From CAZSHG01 sp964606695 [NCBI: uncultured bacterium] (lineage in GTDB: Bacteria; UBP14; UBA6098), in assembly GCA_964606695.1 (NCBI GenBank), contig CAZSHG010000011.1:1-64000 (forward strand): a DNA stretch of 64,000 nucleotides, in the 5' to 3' direction. Shown one piece after another: positions 17,379 to 27,696 of this stretch. The position numbers were made by a program, and so were the translations under genes. Below the pieces are notes generated by a model, which saw only the letters and a program-made list of their open reading frames with translations, made no database searches and was not told the origin of the DNA. Position 1 is the first letter of the stretch. Every line of letters starts with the position of its first letter.

Positions 17379-19658
17379 TTATTTTTCGGCAGGCTGTATG
17401 CTTTTGTCCCACAACTCTTTATAAGCCCAATAGTCGCCGAGGACATTCTTGATATAATGTCGCGTCTGCGCGAAATCGACGGATTCGACGAAAAGTTCCA
17501 TCCGTTTCGAATGTGGGAAATCGCGCCATCTTGCCAGATGATCAGGCCCGGCGTTATAGGCCGCGAGGATGTATTCCGGTTTTTCATATTGCGAAGCCAA
17601 TTCCGCTACATGTTTTGCGGCGTATCGCACGGAGGTCTCGAAATCGTAGAGTAAACCGGTTTCGAATATATTGCCGTCGCCGAGTTGATCCGCAGTTACT
17701 CTGCCCGTAGCGGGCATAAACTGGCATAAACCTATCGCGCCGGCGTAGCTTTCTACGTGCGGATCGAAAGCGCTCTCGCGGCGGATAATCGCGAAAATGA
17801 ATGCCGGATCGATGTTCTCCGACACCGCCGCGGAGCGGACATATTTCTCGAAAATAGTCGGGTATGCCAGTCGGATAACCTCTACTGGCGCGTTGGCGTA
17901 ACCGCCCATATCCGAAACTAATTTGAGCGCTATTTGATAAGCCTCGCCGGAAAGCTTCCAATCCACCGCGGTTTCCAGGAACGCGATTCTCGTCGAGGGA
18001 TTCATATCGTTTTCCTGCATCCAGGCCTTGAGATAATATTCCGCCTCGTAAAGCATTCCCATCGACGCGAAAATCTGCGCACGCCGCGCGTTCAGCGAAT
18101 TTATCGATAGTATTACCTCGTTATGTCCCATTTCCTGAAGGACGGCGCGAGCCTGAGATATTCCATCAGAAAAACTGCTCCACTCCGAAGAACGCGATTC
18201 GGTGGGGTCGGGAAGATCAATGCCGTTTAGTTCCGAAATCGCGCGATATTTATAATAATGCCGCACTGGCGATTTGGCGACTTCCCGGAGAAAAGCTATT
18301 CCAGCCGAATCCCCGGTTTCAATATACGATATCCCCGTCCAGTATTTACCTGTCTCCGTGAACTTGCGGTCGGAATATTTCTTTGCGATATAGCTGAATC
18401 TGGTTCTGGCCGTCGTGTGATTATCCGTGGCGAAAGCGCCGACTCCAGCCCACATCGCGCCGTTGTCGCCGAGACTGTGGAAAGGAAACCGTTTGGAAAG
18501 CTTTTCGGCGTAAACGCCCGCGCTATCGTAATCCCCAAGGTCGATGTATAATTCAACCGCTTCCCATAACCCTTCCGCTTCGGCGTTCGAACCGGAACCA
18601 TCGGAGATAGCCTTATGGACGTATTCCCTCGCTGAATCGTATCTCTTTAATTTACGGTTGCACCAGGCTATCCCAAGTTCCGCCCAGGCTTTGTTGTAGG
18701 CCTTATCCTGGATAATCTCTTTATATAAGTCGATTGCTTTAGCGTAACTGCCGCGTTTGCTCATAGCCCGCGCGTAAAAATAGCGGGCTTCGCCGAGTTT
18801 GTATTTTTCGCCCGATTCGATGTATCTTCCGAGATAGTCAATCGCACTGCTCCATCGATTGCCGTTTACTGCGGCGTCGCCGGCGTAGTAAAGATCGCGG
18901 CCTTTCAATGCGCCCATGTCGTCCAAAGCGTCCGCGGCGGCGCGGGCGTAACTACCGCCGTTATTTCGTAAGATGTGTTCGTAACTTTCTATCGCGGACG
19001 CCGTATCGCCAGTTTCCATTTGAATATTGGCTTTAGCCAGACTGAATGTCATATCGCCGAAATGCGACGGCCATTCCATTTCGATGCTATCCAGGACAAT
19101 CAAAGCGTCCGAATATCTTCCGTTCGACAGGAGGATTTCATGTTTAAGGGTTAATCCGCGTTCGGCGAATTCACCGGGAATGGAGTCTATCCGCGCAATC
19201 GCCCTATCGATGGAATCCATTTCGGTCAGAGATTCAATCGCACCCAGGATGGCATAAGGATAAATAGCGAAAGCAGTATCGCTCGCGATTCTGTCGAATA
19301 GTCCCAGAGCAAGCTCGAATTGGCCGTTTTCCTGATACGCTTTTGCCAGAAGAAAAGCCTCGGCGATAGTTATCCTGGTTTTCGATTCGAGTATGTCGGT
19401 AACTTCTCGCCATCTTAACCGCGTAGCGCGATTTGCCGCCGATGTATCCACCGAGATATATGTCGTATCTTTCTGGAGAATTTCCAACTCCGGCCAGATT
19501 TCTGGTTCGTCTTCGATTGGCGGTGTTGTTTGACGCACAGCCGAAGTGTCGCTCGTCTCTTTAACGCCTGTGCCGACATACCGCGTGCTACTCGCGCAAC
19601 CGCAAATAAGCATGGTTAGAATTAGAAAAGAAGCGATTATTCCGATCAGTTTACCCAT
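17379..19658 (-). CDS. TPR lipoprotein with C-terminal lytic transglycosylase (Slt) domain
   Basis: 759 residues. The N-terminus is a lipobox signal (ILTMLICGCASS, Cys about 20), so it is an anchored lipoprotein. Residues of about 90-560 are built of TPR-like helical repeats (for example ALGLFDRIA, AKAIDLYKEII). The last 170 residues are a GH23 lytic transglycosylase domain: the catalytic Glu lies in IIRRESAFDP, followed by GAIGLCQFMPATG and AYNAGPDHLARW. It cleaves peptidoglycan glycan strands to 1,6-anhydromuropeptides. The architecture resembles soluble Slt70 with an expanded helical region. The gene overlaps the end of dnaE by 13 nt. Confidence 0.92.
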   Translation of the reverse strand: MGKLIGIIASFLILTMLICGCASSTRYVGTGVKETSDTSAVRQTTPPIEDEPEIWPELEILQKDTTYISVDTSAANRATRLRWREVTDILESKTRITIAEAFLLAKAYQENGQFELALGLFDRIASDTAFAIYPYAILGAIESLTEMDSIDRAIARIDSIPGEFAERGLTLKHEILLSNGRYSDALIVLDSIEMEWPSHFGDMTFSLAKANIQMETGDTASAIESYEHILRNNGGSYARAAADALDDMGALKGRDLYYAGDAAVNGNRWSSAIDYLGRYIESGEKYKLGEARYFYARAMSKRGSYAKAIDLYKEIIQDKAYNKAWAELGIAWCNRKLKRYDSAREYVHKAISDGSGSNAEAEGLWEAVELYIDLGDYDSAGVYAEKLSKRFPFHSLGDNGAMWAGVGAFATDNHTTARTRFSYIAKKYSDRKFTETGKYWTGISYIETGDSAGIAFLREVAKSPVRHYYKYRAISELNGIDLPDPTESRSSEWSSFSDGISQARAVLQEMGHNEVILSINSLNARRAQIFASMGMLYEAEYYLKAWMQENDMNPSTRIAFLETAVDWKLSGEAYQIALKLVSDMGGYANAPVEVIRLAYPTIFEKYVRSAAVSENIDPAFIFAIIRRESAFDPHVESYAGAIGLCQFMPATGRVTADQLGDGNIFETGLLYDFETSVRYAAKHVAELASQYEKPEYILAAYNAGPDHLARWRDFPHSKRMELFVESVDFAQTRHYIKNVLGDYWAYKELWDKSIQPAEK

Positions 19659-22600
19659 ACATTATCATCCCCCAGTATCCTGCGCAATTTCGATACCAGA
19701 GCTTTGGAACCGTCCGTATAGAAATCGTTGCTCGTAGCGCGGTATGTGTGTTCCTCCGCGACGATGTGCATTCTTGTCGGCACATCGCCGTTATATTTGC
19801 CGAGCACGCTTTTCAATTCGTCGATTTCCGCGTCGGCAATCTCGGCGTCGAAACGAATATGGAGATTACTTACGAGCGTATCCCATGCCTTTTCTAAAGG
19901 GATGACCTTCTCAACCATGATTTTCCCGCCCCTGTCGTCGATGTTATAGGTTCCGCACAATATGTAAAGACCGTCCACATCGAGAATAGACGAGCATTGT
20001 TTATATGCCTCCGGGAAAACCACGAACGACACCTGCCCTGTAAGGTCTTCGATGATTCCAAAGGCCATCGGTTCCTTTTTCTTTTTCGTTACGGTCTTAT
20101 CCAATGAAACGAGCATACCGCAAACCGTAGCCTGTGCGCCAGTTCCCAGTTCCTGTAGTTCGGATACCTTTCGGGATACGAAGAACTGGATTTCTTCCGA
20201 ATAGCGATTCAGCGGATGGCCCGACAAATAGAGACCGAGGACTTTTTTCTCGTTTTTCAATGTCTGCTGACGTGGCCAGGACTCCGTTTCAATTGAATCG
20301 GGGAACTTTTTGAGGTCTTCCGATTCGCCGAACAGATCGCCTGCGGAAGCGGTAACATCTGAGCCGGCGGTTTTGGCGGCCCACGCGAGGGCATCTGGAA
20401 TCATCGCCATAGCGGAAGCGCGATTTTTTGCGAGTGAATCCATAGCTCCGGCGTGCACGAGGTTTTCCAGTGCGCGACGATTGACCAATCGTAAATCAAC
20501 TCTTTCGCAGAAGTCATATATATTCTCGAAAACTCCACCCTCTTCTCGCGCCTCGGTTATCGATTCCGCCGCGCTTTCGCCGACGTTCTTAATTGCGGAG
20601 AGGGCGTAGCGGATGTTGCCTTCTTCTATGCAGAATAAGGGGTTACTCTTATTTACATCTGGTGGTAAAACGTCTATTTCATGTCGCCTGGCGTCGTCGA
20701 TGAACATGGACAATTTTTCGCTATTGTGGATTTCGTTGTTCATGTTCGCGACAGTAAATTCCAACCGGTGATGACATTTCAAATAGGCGGTTTGATATGC
20801 GATGAGCGAGTAGGCCGTTGCATGTGCCTTGTTGAAACCATATTCAGCGAATTTAGCTACCATATCGAATACTTCGGTCGCGGTCTGTTCGGCAATCCCT
20901 TTCTTTTTCGCGCCCTCCATGAATTCTTCGCGCATGGCCATCATCTCTGAGTGTTTCTTTTTGCCCATCGCCCGGCGTAATATGTCCGCCTTGCCCAGGC
21001 TGAATCCAGCCATCGCCTGAGCAATCTGCATCACCTGCTCCTGATATACGATGATGCCGTAAGTGTCCTGTAGTATCTCTTTCAAACCCGGGTGAGGATA
21101 TTCGATTTTTTCGTGCCCGTGTTTCCGCGCGATAAAGCTATCGATGAACTGCATTGGCCCGGGGCGATAAAGCGCGTTCATGGCGATCATATCTTCGATA
21201 CGATTGGGATGCAATTTTCTAAGGTTCTTGGTCATACCCTCTGATTCAAACTGAAATACGCCGAGCGTATCACCGTGAGATATCATCGTGAACGTGTCTT
21301 CGTCGTTATACGGTATTTTCGATGTTTCGATTTCCTCGTCTGTGCGTTCTTTGATAATACGTTCGGTTTCCGATATGATACTCAATGTCTTTAATCCGAG
21401 GAAATCCATCTTCACTACGCCTATATTTTCGGAAGAAACCCAATCGTATTGTGTGGTTATTTCGTCTTTGTTCGTTCTGAATAGCGGGACATAGTCCGTC
21501 AATTTAGCTGGAGTTATAACGACTCCGGCGGCGTGTTTTCCCGCGTGGCGGGGGAGTCCTTCGAGTTTTTTCGCGAGGTCGATGAGCTTTTTGACTTTCT
21601 CGTCGTTTTCATATAATTTGCGCAGATCCATGACCTGTTCCAGGGCGTCTTCTATAGTCTCCTTTGGCCCCAATGGAACGAGTTTCGATATCTTATCGAC
21701 GTCGTCGTAAGGCATCTCGAGAACACGCCCCACGTCTTTTATCGCGCTACGAGCCTTCATGAAATTGAACGTGATAATCTGAGATACCGATTCCTCGCCG
21801 TATTTTTCCCTAACGTAGTCGATTACGCGATCTCTGCCGGTGTCCTCGAAATCGATGTCGAAATCCGGCATGGAAACTCGTTCCGGGTTGAGGAATCGCT
21901 CGAAAATCAGGTTATATTTCAGTGGATCGACGTTGGTAATACCGAGAGCATAAGCTACAATACTCGCCGCGCCGCTACCTCGTCCCGGTCCGACTCTGAC
22001 GCCCCTTTCACGGGCGGCATCAGTAAAATCGGCGACGATTGCGTAATATCCCAGATAGCCCATCTTCTGGATTATGGACAATTCGTATTCCGCGCGATCG
22101 TGGATATCTTTGGTAACCTCGCCGTAATGTTTTTTTAATCCTTCGAACGTTCTATGTCGAATATAATCGTGGTTGTTTTCAAATCCTTCTGGTATGGGGA
22201 ACCTAGGCAGAAGCGGTTTGCCCATCTGGATATCGACGTTACATCTGGTAGCTATCTCCCGCGTATTCTCGATTGCTTCGGGATGTTCGGCGAATAGCCT
22301 TTCCATCTCGTCCGGCGTGCGGAAATAGACTTCGTGGCTTCCAAATTTCATACGGTTTTTGTCCGATATGGACGTCCCGGTCTGGACGCAGAGCAGAATT
22401 TCATGGAACTCCCAATCTTCGGGATGGAGGTAATGTGCGTCGGTTGTAGCGACCAAAGGCACTCCCGTTTCAACTGATAAGCCTGTAAGCATGGGCATTA
22501 CTTTTTTTTCCTCGGGGATGCCGTGATCCATAATCTCGATATAGACGTTTTCCTTCCCAAAGATATCTAAATACTCTCCGAGGGCTTTTTTGGCGTCGTC

Positions 22601-23065
22601 GGGTCTCTCGTGTAGAAAGCGATATGGGACTTCGCCCTTAAGGCAGGCGGTCATGGCGATAAGGCCGTCTGAATGCTGGTTGAGATATTCTTTATCGATT
22701 CGGGGTTTGTAATAGAACCCGTCGATGAATCCCGCGCTGGATATCTTCATCAGATTCTGATAGCCTTTGTTATCCTTGGCCAGCAGTATAAGATGAAATC
22801 CGCTTGCCGGCGCGCCCTCCACCTGAGACCTGTCGGTCATCTTGCCCGGAGCGATATATGCCTCCTGGCCGATTATCGGTTTTATCCCGGCCTGTGTGCA
22901 GGTTTTGTAGAATGGGATAACCCCGAACATGACGCCGTGATCCGTTATCGCCAGCGAATCCATATCATATTTGGCCGTAGTTTCAACCAGTTCATCGATT
23001 TTGCAAGCGCCGTCCAGGAGCGAATATTCGGTGTGTTGATGGAGTGAGATGTAAGGATTTGCCAT
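19646..23065 (-). CDS. dnaE: DNA polymerase III alpha subunit
   Basis: 1139 residues from the ATG at 23065 (MANPYISLHQHTEYSLLDG, with GGAAG upstream); an in-frame extension to 23119 would run into uppP. The order is PHP domain (1 to about 280; HQHTEYS, TDHGVM, TDAHYL), palm and fingers with GPGRGSGAAS, the catalytic acidic pair PDFDIDFED near residue 405, then helix-hairpin-helix and the C-terminal OB domain (TVCGMLVSLD to MVEKVIPL). This is the DnaE1 type, the main replicative polymerase. The gene follows uppP by 11 nt and overlaps the transglycosylase lipoprotein gene. Confidence 0.97.
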   Translation of the reverse strand: MANPYISLHQHTEYSLLDGACKIDELVETTAKYDMDSLAITDHGVMFGVIPFYKTCTQAGIKPIIGQEAYIAPGKMTDRSQVEGAPASGFHLILLAKDNKGYQNLMKISSAGFIDGFYYKPRIDKEYLNQHSDGLIAMTACLKGEVPYRFLHERPDDAKKALGEYLDIFGKENVYIEIMDHGIPEEKKVMPMLTGLSVETGVPLVATTDAHYLHPEDWEFHEILLCVQTGTSISDKNRMKFGSHEVYFRTPDEMERLFAEHPEAIENTREIATRCNVDIQMGKPLLPRFPIPEGFENNHDYIRHRTFEGLKKHYGEVTKDIHDRAEYELSIIQKMGYLGYYAIVADFTDAARERGVRVGPGRGSGAASIVAYALGITNVDPLKYNLIFERFLNPERVSMPDFDIDFEDTGRDRVIDYVREKYGEESVSQIITFNFMKARSAIKDVGRVLEMPYDDVDKISKLVPLGPKETIEDALEQVMDLRKLYENDEKVKKLIDLAKKLEGLPRHAGKHAAGVVITPAKLTDYVPLFRTNKDEITTQYDWVSSENIGVVKMDFLGLKTLSIISETERIIKERTDEEIETSKIPYNDEDTFTMISHGDTLGVFQFESEGMTKNLRKLHPNRIEDMIAMNALYRPGPMQFIDSFIARKHGHEKIEYPHPGLKEILQDTYGIIVYQEQVMQIAQAMAGFSLGKADILRRAMGKKKHSEMMAMREEFMEGAKKKGIAEQTATEVFDMVAKFAEYGFNKAHATAYSLIAYQTAYLKCHHRLEFTVANMNNEIHNSEKLSMFIDDARRHEIDVLPPDVNKSNPLFCIEEGNIRYALSAIKNVGESAAESITEAREEGGVFENIYDFCERVDLRLVNRRALENLVHAGAMDSLAKNRASAMAMIPDALAWAAKTAGSDVTASAGDLFGESEDLKKFPDSIETESWPRQQTLKNEKKVLGLYLSGHPLNRYSEEIQFFVSRKVSELQELGTGAQATVCGMLVSLDKTVTKKKKEPMAFGIIEDLTGQVSFVVFPEAYKQCSSILDVDGLYILCGTYNIDDRGGKIMVEKVIPLEKAWDTLVSNLHIRFDAEIADAEIDELKSVLGKYNGDVPTRMHIVAEEHTYRATSNDFYTDGSKALVSKLRRILGDDNVWVN

Positions 23066-23076
23066 TGTTCTTCCGA

Positions 23077-23841
23077 TTAAGTTGAGAGTATTAAACCAAT
23101 TATTCCAAGGGCCAGGCAATATGGCCCGAACACCCAGATTTTGCCCTTATCCAGGACTTTTATGAGAATTCGTAACGATATATACCCAATTACAAAGGCT
23201 ATCAGGACTCCGGGAATATAGTCTATTCTCAGATCCGAAGCGTGATCGATAACCTGTAGTAGATTCGCGCCGGCGATGGCCGGAATAGCCATAAAGAAAC
23301 TGAACCTGGCGGCCGTTTTGCCGTCGATGCCTGTGTTACGAGCTGTTACGATCGTAATACCGCTTCGAGATATACCGGGTAAAATCGCAAAAGCCTGCGA
23401 AATTCCTATAGCTATGGCTCTCGGCAGGGTTATCTTCGCGCCGCTCCTTTTGATTATCAATGTGCTTAAGAGTACCAATCCAGTTACTAATAACATGGCC
23501 GACGCAAAAGCGGGTTTGTCAAAATACGAGGTAAGCTGATCGTTGAATGATAAGCCGATAACCGCCGATGGAATCGACGCCATCAGTATCAGCGCGATTA
23601 GTTTCACCGATTCGGATTTGATCGAGTTCGCGGATTTGACCAGCGCTACGATGTCCTTCCAGTAGAATACGATGATCGAAAGCAATGTCCCGAAATGTAG
23701 CGCTATTTCGAGACCTGCGCCGGGTTCGTCTAATCCGAAAGCTTTGCCGGCAAGCACGAGGTGCCCCGAACTCGAAACGGGCAGGAACTCGGTTACTCCC
23801 TGAATAAACGCCATGATGATTATGTAGAAGATTCGCCGCAT
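23077..23841 (-). CDS. uppP: Undecaprenyl-diphosphatase (BacA/UppP)
   Basis: 254 residues from the ATG at 23841, preceded by AGGTG at good spacing; a GTG 9 nt further upstream is also open. Signature motifs are QGVTEFLPVSSSGHL near the N-terminus and LPGISRSGITI in the second half. About eight hydrophobic helices are visible. The enzyme recycles undecaprenyl diphosphate, the lipid carrier for peptidoglycan and surface sugars, and can give bacitracin tolerance. It heads the minus-strand run uppP, dnaE, transglycosylase, propeller protein, rRNA methyltransferase. Confidence 0.95.
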   Translation of the reverse strand: MRRIFYIIIMAFIQGVTEFLPVSSSGHLVLAGKAFGLDEPGAGLEIALHFGTLLSIIVFYWKDIVALVKSANSIKSESVKLIALILMASIPSAVIGLSFNDQLTSYFDKPAFASAMLLVTGLVLLSTLIIKRSGAKITLPRAIAIGISQAFAILPGISRSGITIVTARNTGIDGKTAARFSFFMAIPAIAGANLLQVIDHASDLRIDYIPGVLIAFVIGYISLRILIKVLDKGKIWVFGPYCLALGIIGLILST

Positions 23842-23964
23842 ATCTATCACCTACTAATTTAGTCCAAGAAATGAATTTTGGCAAGGCCAATGGCGGAAAA
23901 AATGCAAAATCATGCTGATTTATCGCTTTCTTTTTTAATTCGATGTAAGTTGCCGATTTTAATC

Positions 23965-23993
23965 TTGGAAATAACGATGATATATGCTATAAT
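23965..23993 (+). promoter_or_regulatory. Promoter of the Nudix-ntrC run, giving a nearly leaderless mRNA
   Basis: TTGGAA (23965-23970), a 17-nt spacer and a perfect TATAAT (23988-23993). The ATG of the Nudix gene is at 24002, only 8 nt after the -10 box, so the transcript should begin at or next to the start codon. No ribosome-binding site is visible, consistent with leaderless translation. Confidence 0.65.
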
Positions 23994-24001
23994 ATTAAAT
24001 T

Positions 24002-24541
24002 ATGAAGTCAGTGAATTCAAAAATCGGTGAATCCAGATATTGCGAAAACTGCGGATGCAGAACCGAGTGGAAAATGCATAACAACGAGAAACCCGTCGAG
24101 ATATGCCCCGAATGCGGTCATAAGATGTTCCGCAACTCAAAACCCTGCGCGGGCGCGTTGATAATCGAAGACGGCAGACTATTGCTTGTTAAACGCGGAA
24201 TCAAGCCATATAAGGGATTTTGGGATATTCCCGGCGGATTCCTTAACGAAAAGGAACATCCCCGCGACGGCGCAATTCGCGAAACCAGGGAGGAAACCGG
24301 TTTGACAATCGAGCCGACGGAAATCCTGGATATTTTCATCGATAAATACGAAGGGAAGGGTTATAATCACAATACTTACTATATCGCTAAGGCCGTTGAG
24401 GGCGAAGTAAAAGCGGGCGACGACGCCGTGGAAGCGAAATGGTTTCCGATCGACGAATTGCCACGCGAAATCGCTTTTCCAGATCACGCTATTGAAGTCT
24501 TGAAGCTCTTAAAAGAAAGGATTGTGGGGCGAGGGAAATGA
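24002..24541 (+). CDS. Nudix hydrolase with N-terminal zinc ribbon
   Basis: 179 residues. The four-cysteine zinc ribbon (YCENCGCRT, then ICPECGH) covers residues of about 12-40, as in NADH pyrophosphatase-type Nudix proteins. The Nudix box is complete: GGFLNEKE, seven residues, then RETREETGL. Such enzymes hydrolyse nucleoside diphosphates linked to another group, often NADH, ADP-ribose or CoA derivatives. The substrate here is not determined. It overlaps the next gene by 4 nt (ATGA), so it is translationally coupled to an NtrC-type regulator. That pairing is unusual but may not be functional. Confidence 0.9.
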   Translation: MKSVNSKIGESRYCENCGCRTEWKMHNNEKPVEICPECGHKMFRNSKPCAGALIIEDGRLLLVKRGIKPYKGFWDIPGGFLNEKEHPRDGAIRETREETGLTIEPTEILDIFIDKYEGKGYNHNTYYIAKAVEGEVKAGDDAVEAKWFPIDELPREIAFPDHAIEVLKLLKERIVGRGK

Positions 24542-25860
24542 GAATACTAATCGCCGACGATGAACCTAAGATGGGCTTACTGTTGTCATCCCGGTTGGAA
24601 GAGGAAGGACACTTCGTAAGAACCGTAACGGACGGAACGGACGCTCTTTCCGAATTGCCAAACGGCTACGATCTTCTCATCACCGATCTGAAGATGCCCG
24701 ATATGAGTGGCGTTGTCCTGTTGGAGAAAGCCAAAACGAGACATACCGGTCTGCGAGTTATTTTGATGACCGCTTACGCCAGCGTCGATACGGCTATTTC
24801 GGCGATGAAAGCCGGTGCCGAGGATTATATCATGAAACCCTTCTCGATGGACGAGATGGTTCGCCTGGTCGAGAAGGTGGACAAAGCCCGTAAACTTACT
24901 CAGGAAGTCAGTTTCCGCCGCGGGGATGAGATCGGCGAGGTTACTATTGTTGGAGATTCGCCGTGTATGAAGGAAGTTTTTGAAATTATAGATAAAGTCG
25001 CCACAACCGACGCTACGGTGCTTATTCTCGGCGAATCCGGCACCGGCAAGGAATTAGCCGCAAGGCAGGTTCATTTGAAATCGAATAGAGCGAACGAACC
25101 TTTCATTGCGATAAACTGCGCATCCCTGTCCGAACATCTTCTTGAAAGCGAGCTTTTCGGGCACGAAAAGGGCGCGTTTACGGGTGCGCACAAGGCCAAA
25201 CCGGGCAGATTCGAACTCGCCGACGGGGGCACGTTATTTCTGGACGAAATTGGCGAATTACCGGGGGGAATCCAGGCGAAATTGCTTCGAGCTATTCAAC
25301 ATGGGATTATAAATCGGGTCGGCGGGGTTAATCCAATTAAGATCGATATTCGCCTTATTGCGGCTACCAATCGAGACCTGGAATCCGAGATGAAAAAGGG
25401 CAATTTTCGAGAGGATTTATATTATCGTCTCGCCGTTTTTCCAATCAAGATGCCTTCGCTGACTGAACGTCGAGAAGATATCCCAAAACTAGTTTCCTAT
25501 TTCCTCGACAAAAAAGGCTATGCGGGCAGTATAAGCGAGGAAGCTCTGGAAACTCTTAAAGAAGCGCCCTGGCGAGGGAACGTTAGGGAACTTTTCAATG
25601 TAATCGAGAGAGCGACTATTTTGGCCGCCGGCGGCGAGATAGTGAGAAACTACCTGCCGCCGTTAAGCGACGAACAGCCGTCGTCAGCGGGAATTAAAGT
25701 AGGCAAGATGACCCTTGAAAATATGGAAAGGACGGCGATTCTCGCGGCACTACGCAAGACAAAGGGCAATAAAACCAAGGCCGCGAAGATTCTCGGAATT
25801 ACACGGAGGATGGTTTATTCCAGGATGAAAAAACTCGGACTGACGGATGAGGATATATAG
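24538..25860 (+). CDS. Sigma-54-dependent NtrC-family response regulator
   Basis: 440 residues. The receiver domain (1 to about 118) has the phosphoacceptor Asp50 in [10 protein letters not shown] and the acidic pair at residues 7-8. The AAA+ domain has Walker A GESGTGKE (165-172), the sigma-54 contact loop GAFTGA (212-217) and Walker [13 protein letters not shown] Fis-type helix-turn-helix ends the protein ([19 protein letters not shown]). It should activate RNA polymerase carrying sigma-54 at -24/-12 promoters when phosphorylated. No histidine kinase gene is beside it. The next gene begins 3 nt later. Confidence 0.95.
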   Translation: MRILIADDEPKMGLLLSSRLEEEGHFVRTVTDGTDALSELPNGYDLLITDLKMPDMSGVVLLEKAKTRHTGLRVILMTAYASVDTAISAMKAGAEDYIMKPFSMDEMVRLVEKVDKARKLTQEVSFRRGDEIGEVTIVGDSPCMKEVFEIIDKVATTDATVLILGESGTGKELAARQVHLKSNRANEPFIAINCASLSEHLLESELFGHEKGAFTGAHKAKPGRFELADGGTLFLDEIGELPGGIQAKLLRAIQHGIINRVGGVNPIKIDIRLIAATNRDLESEMKKGNFREDLYYRLAVFPIKMPSLTERREDIPKLVSYFLDKKGYAGSISEEALETLKEAPWRGNVRELFNVIERATILAAGGEIVRNYLPPLSDEQPSSAGIKVGKMTLENMERTAILAALRKTKGNKTKAAKILGITRRMVYSRMKKLGLTDEDI

Positions 25861-25863
25861 GTT

Positions 25864-27687
25864 ATGTCGTTGAGACTATCTATAATAGCGCTAATCCTTA
25901 TAGCTACGATCTGTGTAGCGCGAGAGCCTTATGTGTTGCCTCATGAAAAGCACTCGTTACAGTTCGGTCAGAAAGTTACCAGCGAGGGAAGATACTTCTC
26001 GGCGCGCCCCGCGGAACTGTCGCCGGTTTCGCTAAGCCACGAGGTTTATGGCTTTTTACCCTATTGGGAATATGGAAGTTACGATTGTTCGCATTACAAT
26101 TTGCTATCCAGAATAGCCTATTTCAACGTTACGCTTAACGATTACGGCAACGTTAGCAATTACCGCGACTGGCCGACATCGGATTTGATTACCGAGGCGC
26201 ACTCTTCAGGTTGTGCGGTCGATATATGTATAGCGGTCTTCGACGACGATGATATAGGTTCTATCGTGAATAATTCTACGAACCGCTCACACGCCTGTCA
26301 TACTATATGCGACGTTATGGCAATGGGCGCGGATGGCGTAAACATAGATTTTGAATTACCTCATACCGGAGACCACCCGGGATTTTACGCTTTCATGCGG
26401 GAACTTACCGATTCGGTTCATGCGAGAGATGCTTCTGCGTGGGTCAGCCTGTGTTTACCATCGGTCGATTGGCGGAACACATTCGATTCCGATTCTCTCC
26501 TTCCTCATACGAATGCCCTGTTTTTAATGGGTTACGGTTACTATTGGAGTGGTTCCGGTAGCACCGGCCCCGTCGCGCCTTTAGACGATCCCGGTTGTTA
26601 TTACGACGTAGCCTATTCTATGGATTATTACTGTGGCGACGACGCTTTCAAGCGTTCGAGATTTATCGTAGGATTGCCTCTTTACGGCTACGATTGGCCT
26701 TGCACTGGAGATTACAGAGGAGCTTCTACGACCGGAAGCGGCAGTGCGAGGTTCTATATATCCTGCGCCGATGATACGCTTACCTACGGTTGCAATTACG
26801 ATACGAACGCTCCCGCTCCATGGTATGTTTACGGAAGTTATCACCAATGCTGGTGGGACGATTCCCGAAGCCTGGACGAGAAATACCTCTGGATCGTAGA
26901 TAACGACCTGATGGGAGTGGGATACTGGGCTATAGGTTACGACGATTGCGACCCGTATTTCTGGGACGGCGTTCGAGAAGTTTTTGGCGATTCCGTCGTA
27001 TATGGCGATTCGATAATCGTCGATGACGGCGACCCGGAATTTTCCACCGGTGGCAGTTGGATAGAAGGCTCATATAGCGGAGGTTGGTGGGTAGATTATT
27101 TATTCTGTAACGCCGGCGGCGACGAAGATTGGGCTACATGGACTCCTTCTTTGCCCGATTCAGGTCGATACGACGTCTATATGTGGTGGAATGCCGGTTC
27201 AAACCGTTGCGACAGCGTTTTTGTGAGGGTTCAGGGCACCGAGAACGACTCCCTTTTTGTTTCGCAGAAGGGAAGCGGCGCGGATTGGCATTATCTCGGA
27301 AGACACGTATTCGACGACGGTTCTGGAGGTTACATCGGAATAAGCGATAGAACTGCGGTAAATGGAACAGTAGTTATTGCGGATGCAGTTTTGTGGATAT
27401 TTTACGATGAAATGGAAATCGTGGATAGTAGAATAACACCCAACGGGATTAAGATAAATGTCTATCCAAATCCGTTTAACGCCGAATGCTTGATCGAAAT
27501 AGATAGTCGCGAAACGGCGGAGAGTTGTGAAATATACGATATATCCGGCAAACTGGTCAGGCGGTTTTTTGGATCTAACAGGTTTATTATATGGGATGGA
27601 ACCGACAACTCCGGCGAAAAACTCCCAGCCGGGATTTATCTTATCAAAGCCGGTTCGCAAACGAGAAAAACAACCTTACTCAAATAA
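25864..27687 (+). CDS. Secreted GH18 protein (YaaH type) with C-terminal type IX sorting domain
   Basis: 607 residues. It has a signal peptide (about 1-20). A glycoside hydrolase family 18 barrel covers about residues 58-370, with VYGFLPYWE and the active-site strand DGVNIDFELP. Glu164 is the catalytic acid, and an Asn replaces one Asp of the DxxDxDxE motif, as is usual in the YaaH/SleL branch. A golvesin-like beta domain follows (about 380-520; DYLFCN, WATWTPSLPDSGRYDVYMWW). The C-terminal 80 residues (YPNPFNAECL, IYDISGKLVRR, GIYLI) are a type IX sorting domain. The likely role is extracellular hydrolysis of peptidoglycan or chitin-like sugars. It starts 3 nt after the ntrC-like gene. Confidence 0.85.
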   Translation: MSLRLSIIALILIATICVAREPYVLPHEKHSLQFGQKVTSEGRYFSARPAELSPVSLSHEVYGFLPYWEYGSYDCSHYNLLSRIAYFNVTLNDYGNVSNYRDWPTSDLITEAHSSGCAVDICIAVFDDDDIGSIVNNSTNRSHACHTICDVMAMGADGVNIDFELPHTGDHPGFYAFMRELTDSVHARDASAWVSLCLPSVDWRNTFDSDSLLPHTNALFLMGYGYYWSGSGSTGPVAPLDDPGCYYDVAYSMDYYCGDDAFKRSRFIVGLPLYGYDWPCTGDYRGASTTGSGSARFYISCADDTLTYGCNYDTNAPAPWYVYGSYHQCWWDDSRSLDEKYLWIVDNDLMGVGYWAIGYDDCDPYFWDGVREVFGDSVVYGDSIIVDDGDPEFSTGGSWIEGSYSGGWWVDYLFCNAGGDEDWATWTPSLPDSGRYDVYMWWNAGSNRCDSVFVRVQGTENDSLFVSQKGSGADWHYLGRHVFDDGSGGYIGISDRTAVNGTVVIADAVLWIFYDEMEIVDSRITPNGIKINVYPNPFNAECLIEIDSRETAESCEIYDISGKLVRRFFGSNRFIIWDGTDNSGEKLPAGIYLIKAGSQTRKTTLLK

Positions 27688-27696
27688 GGAGAATTC

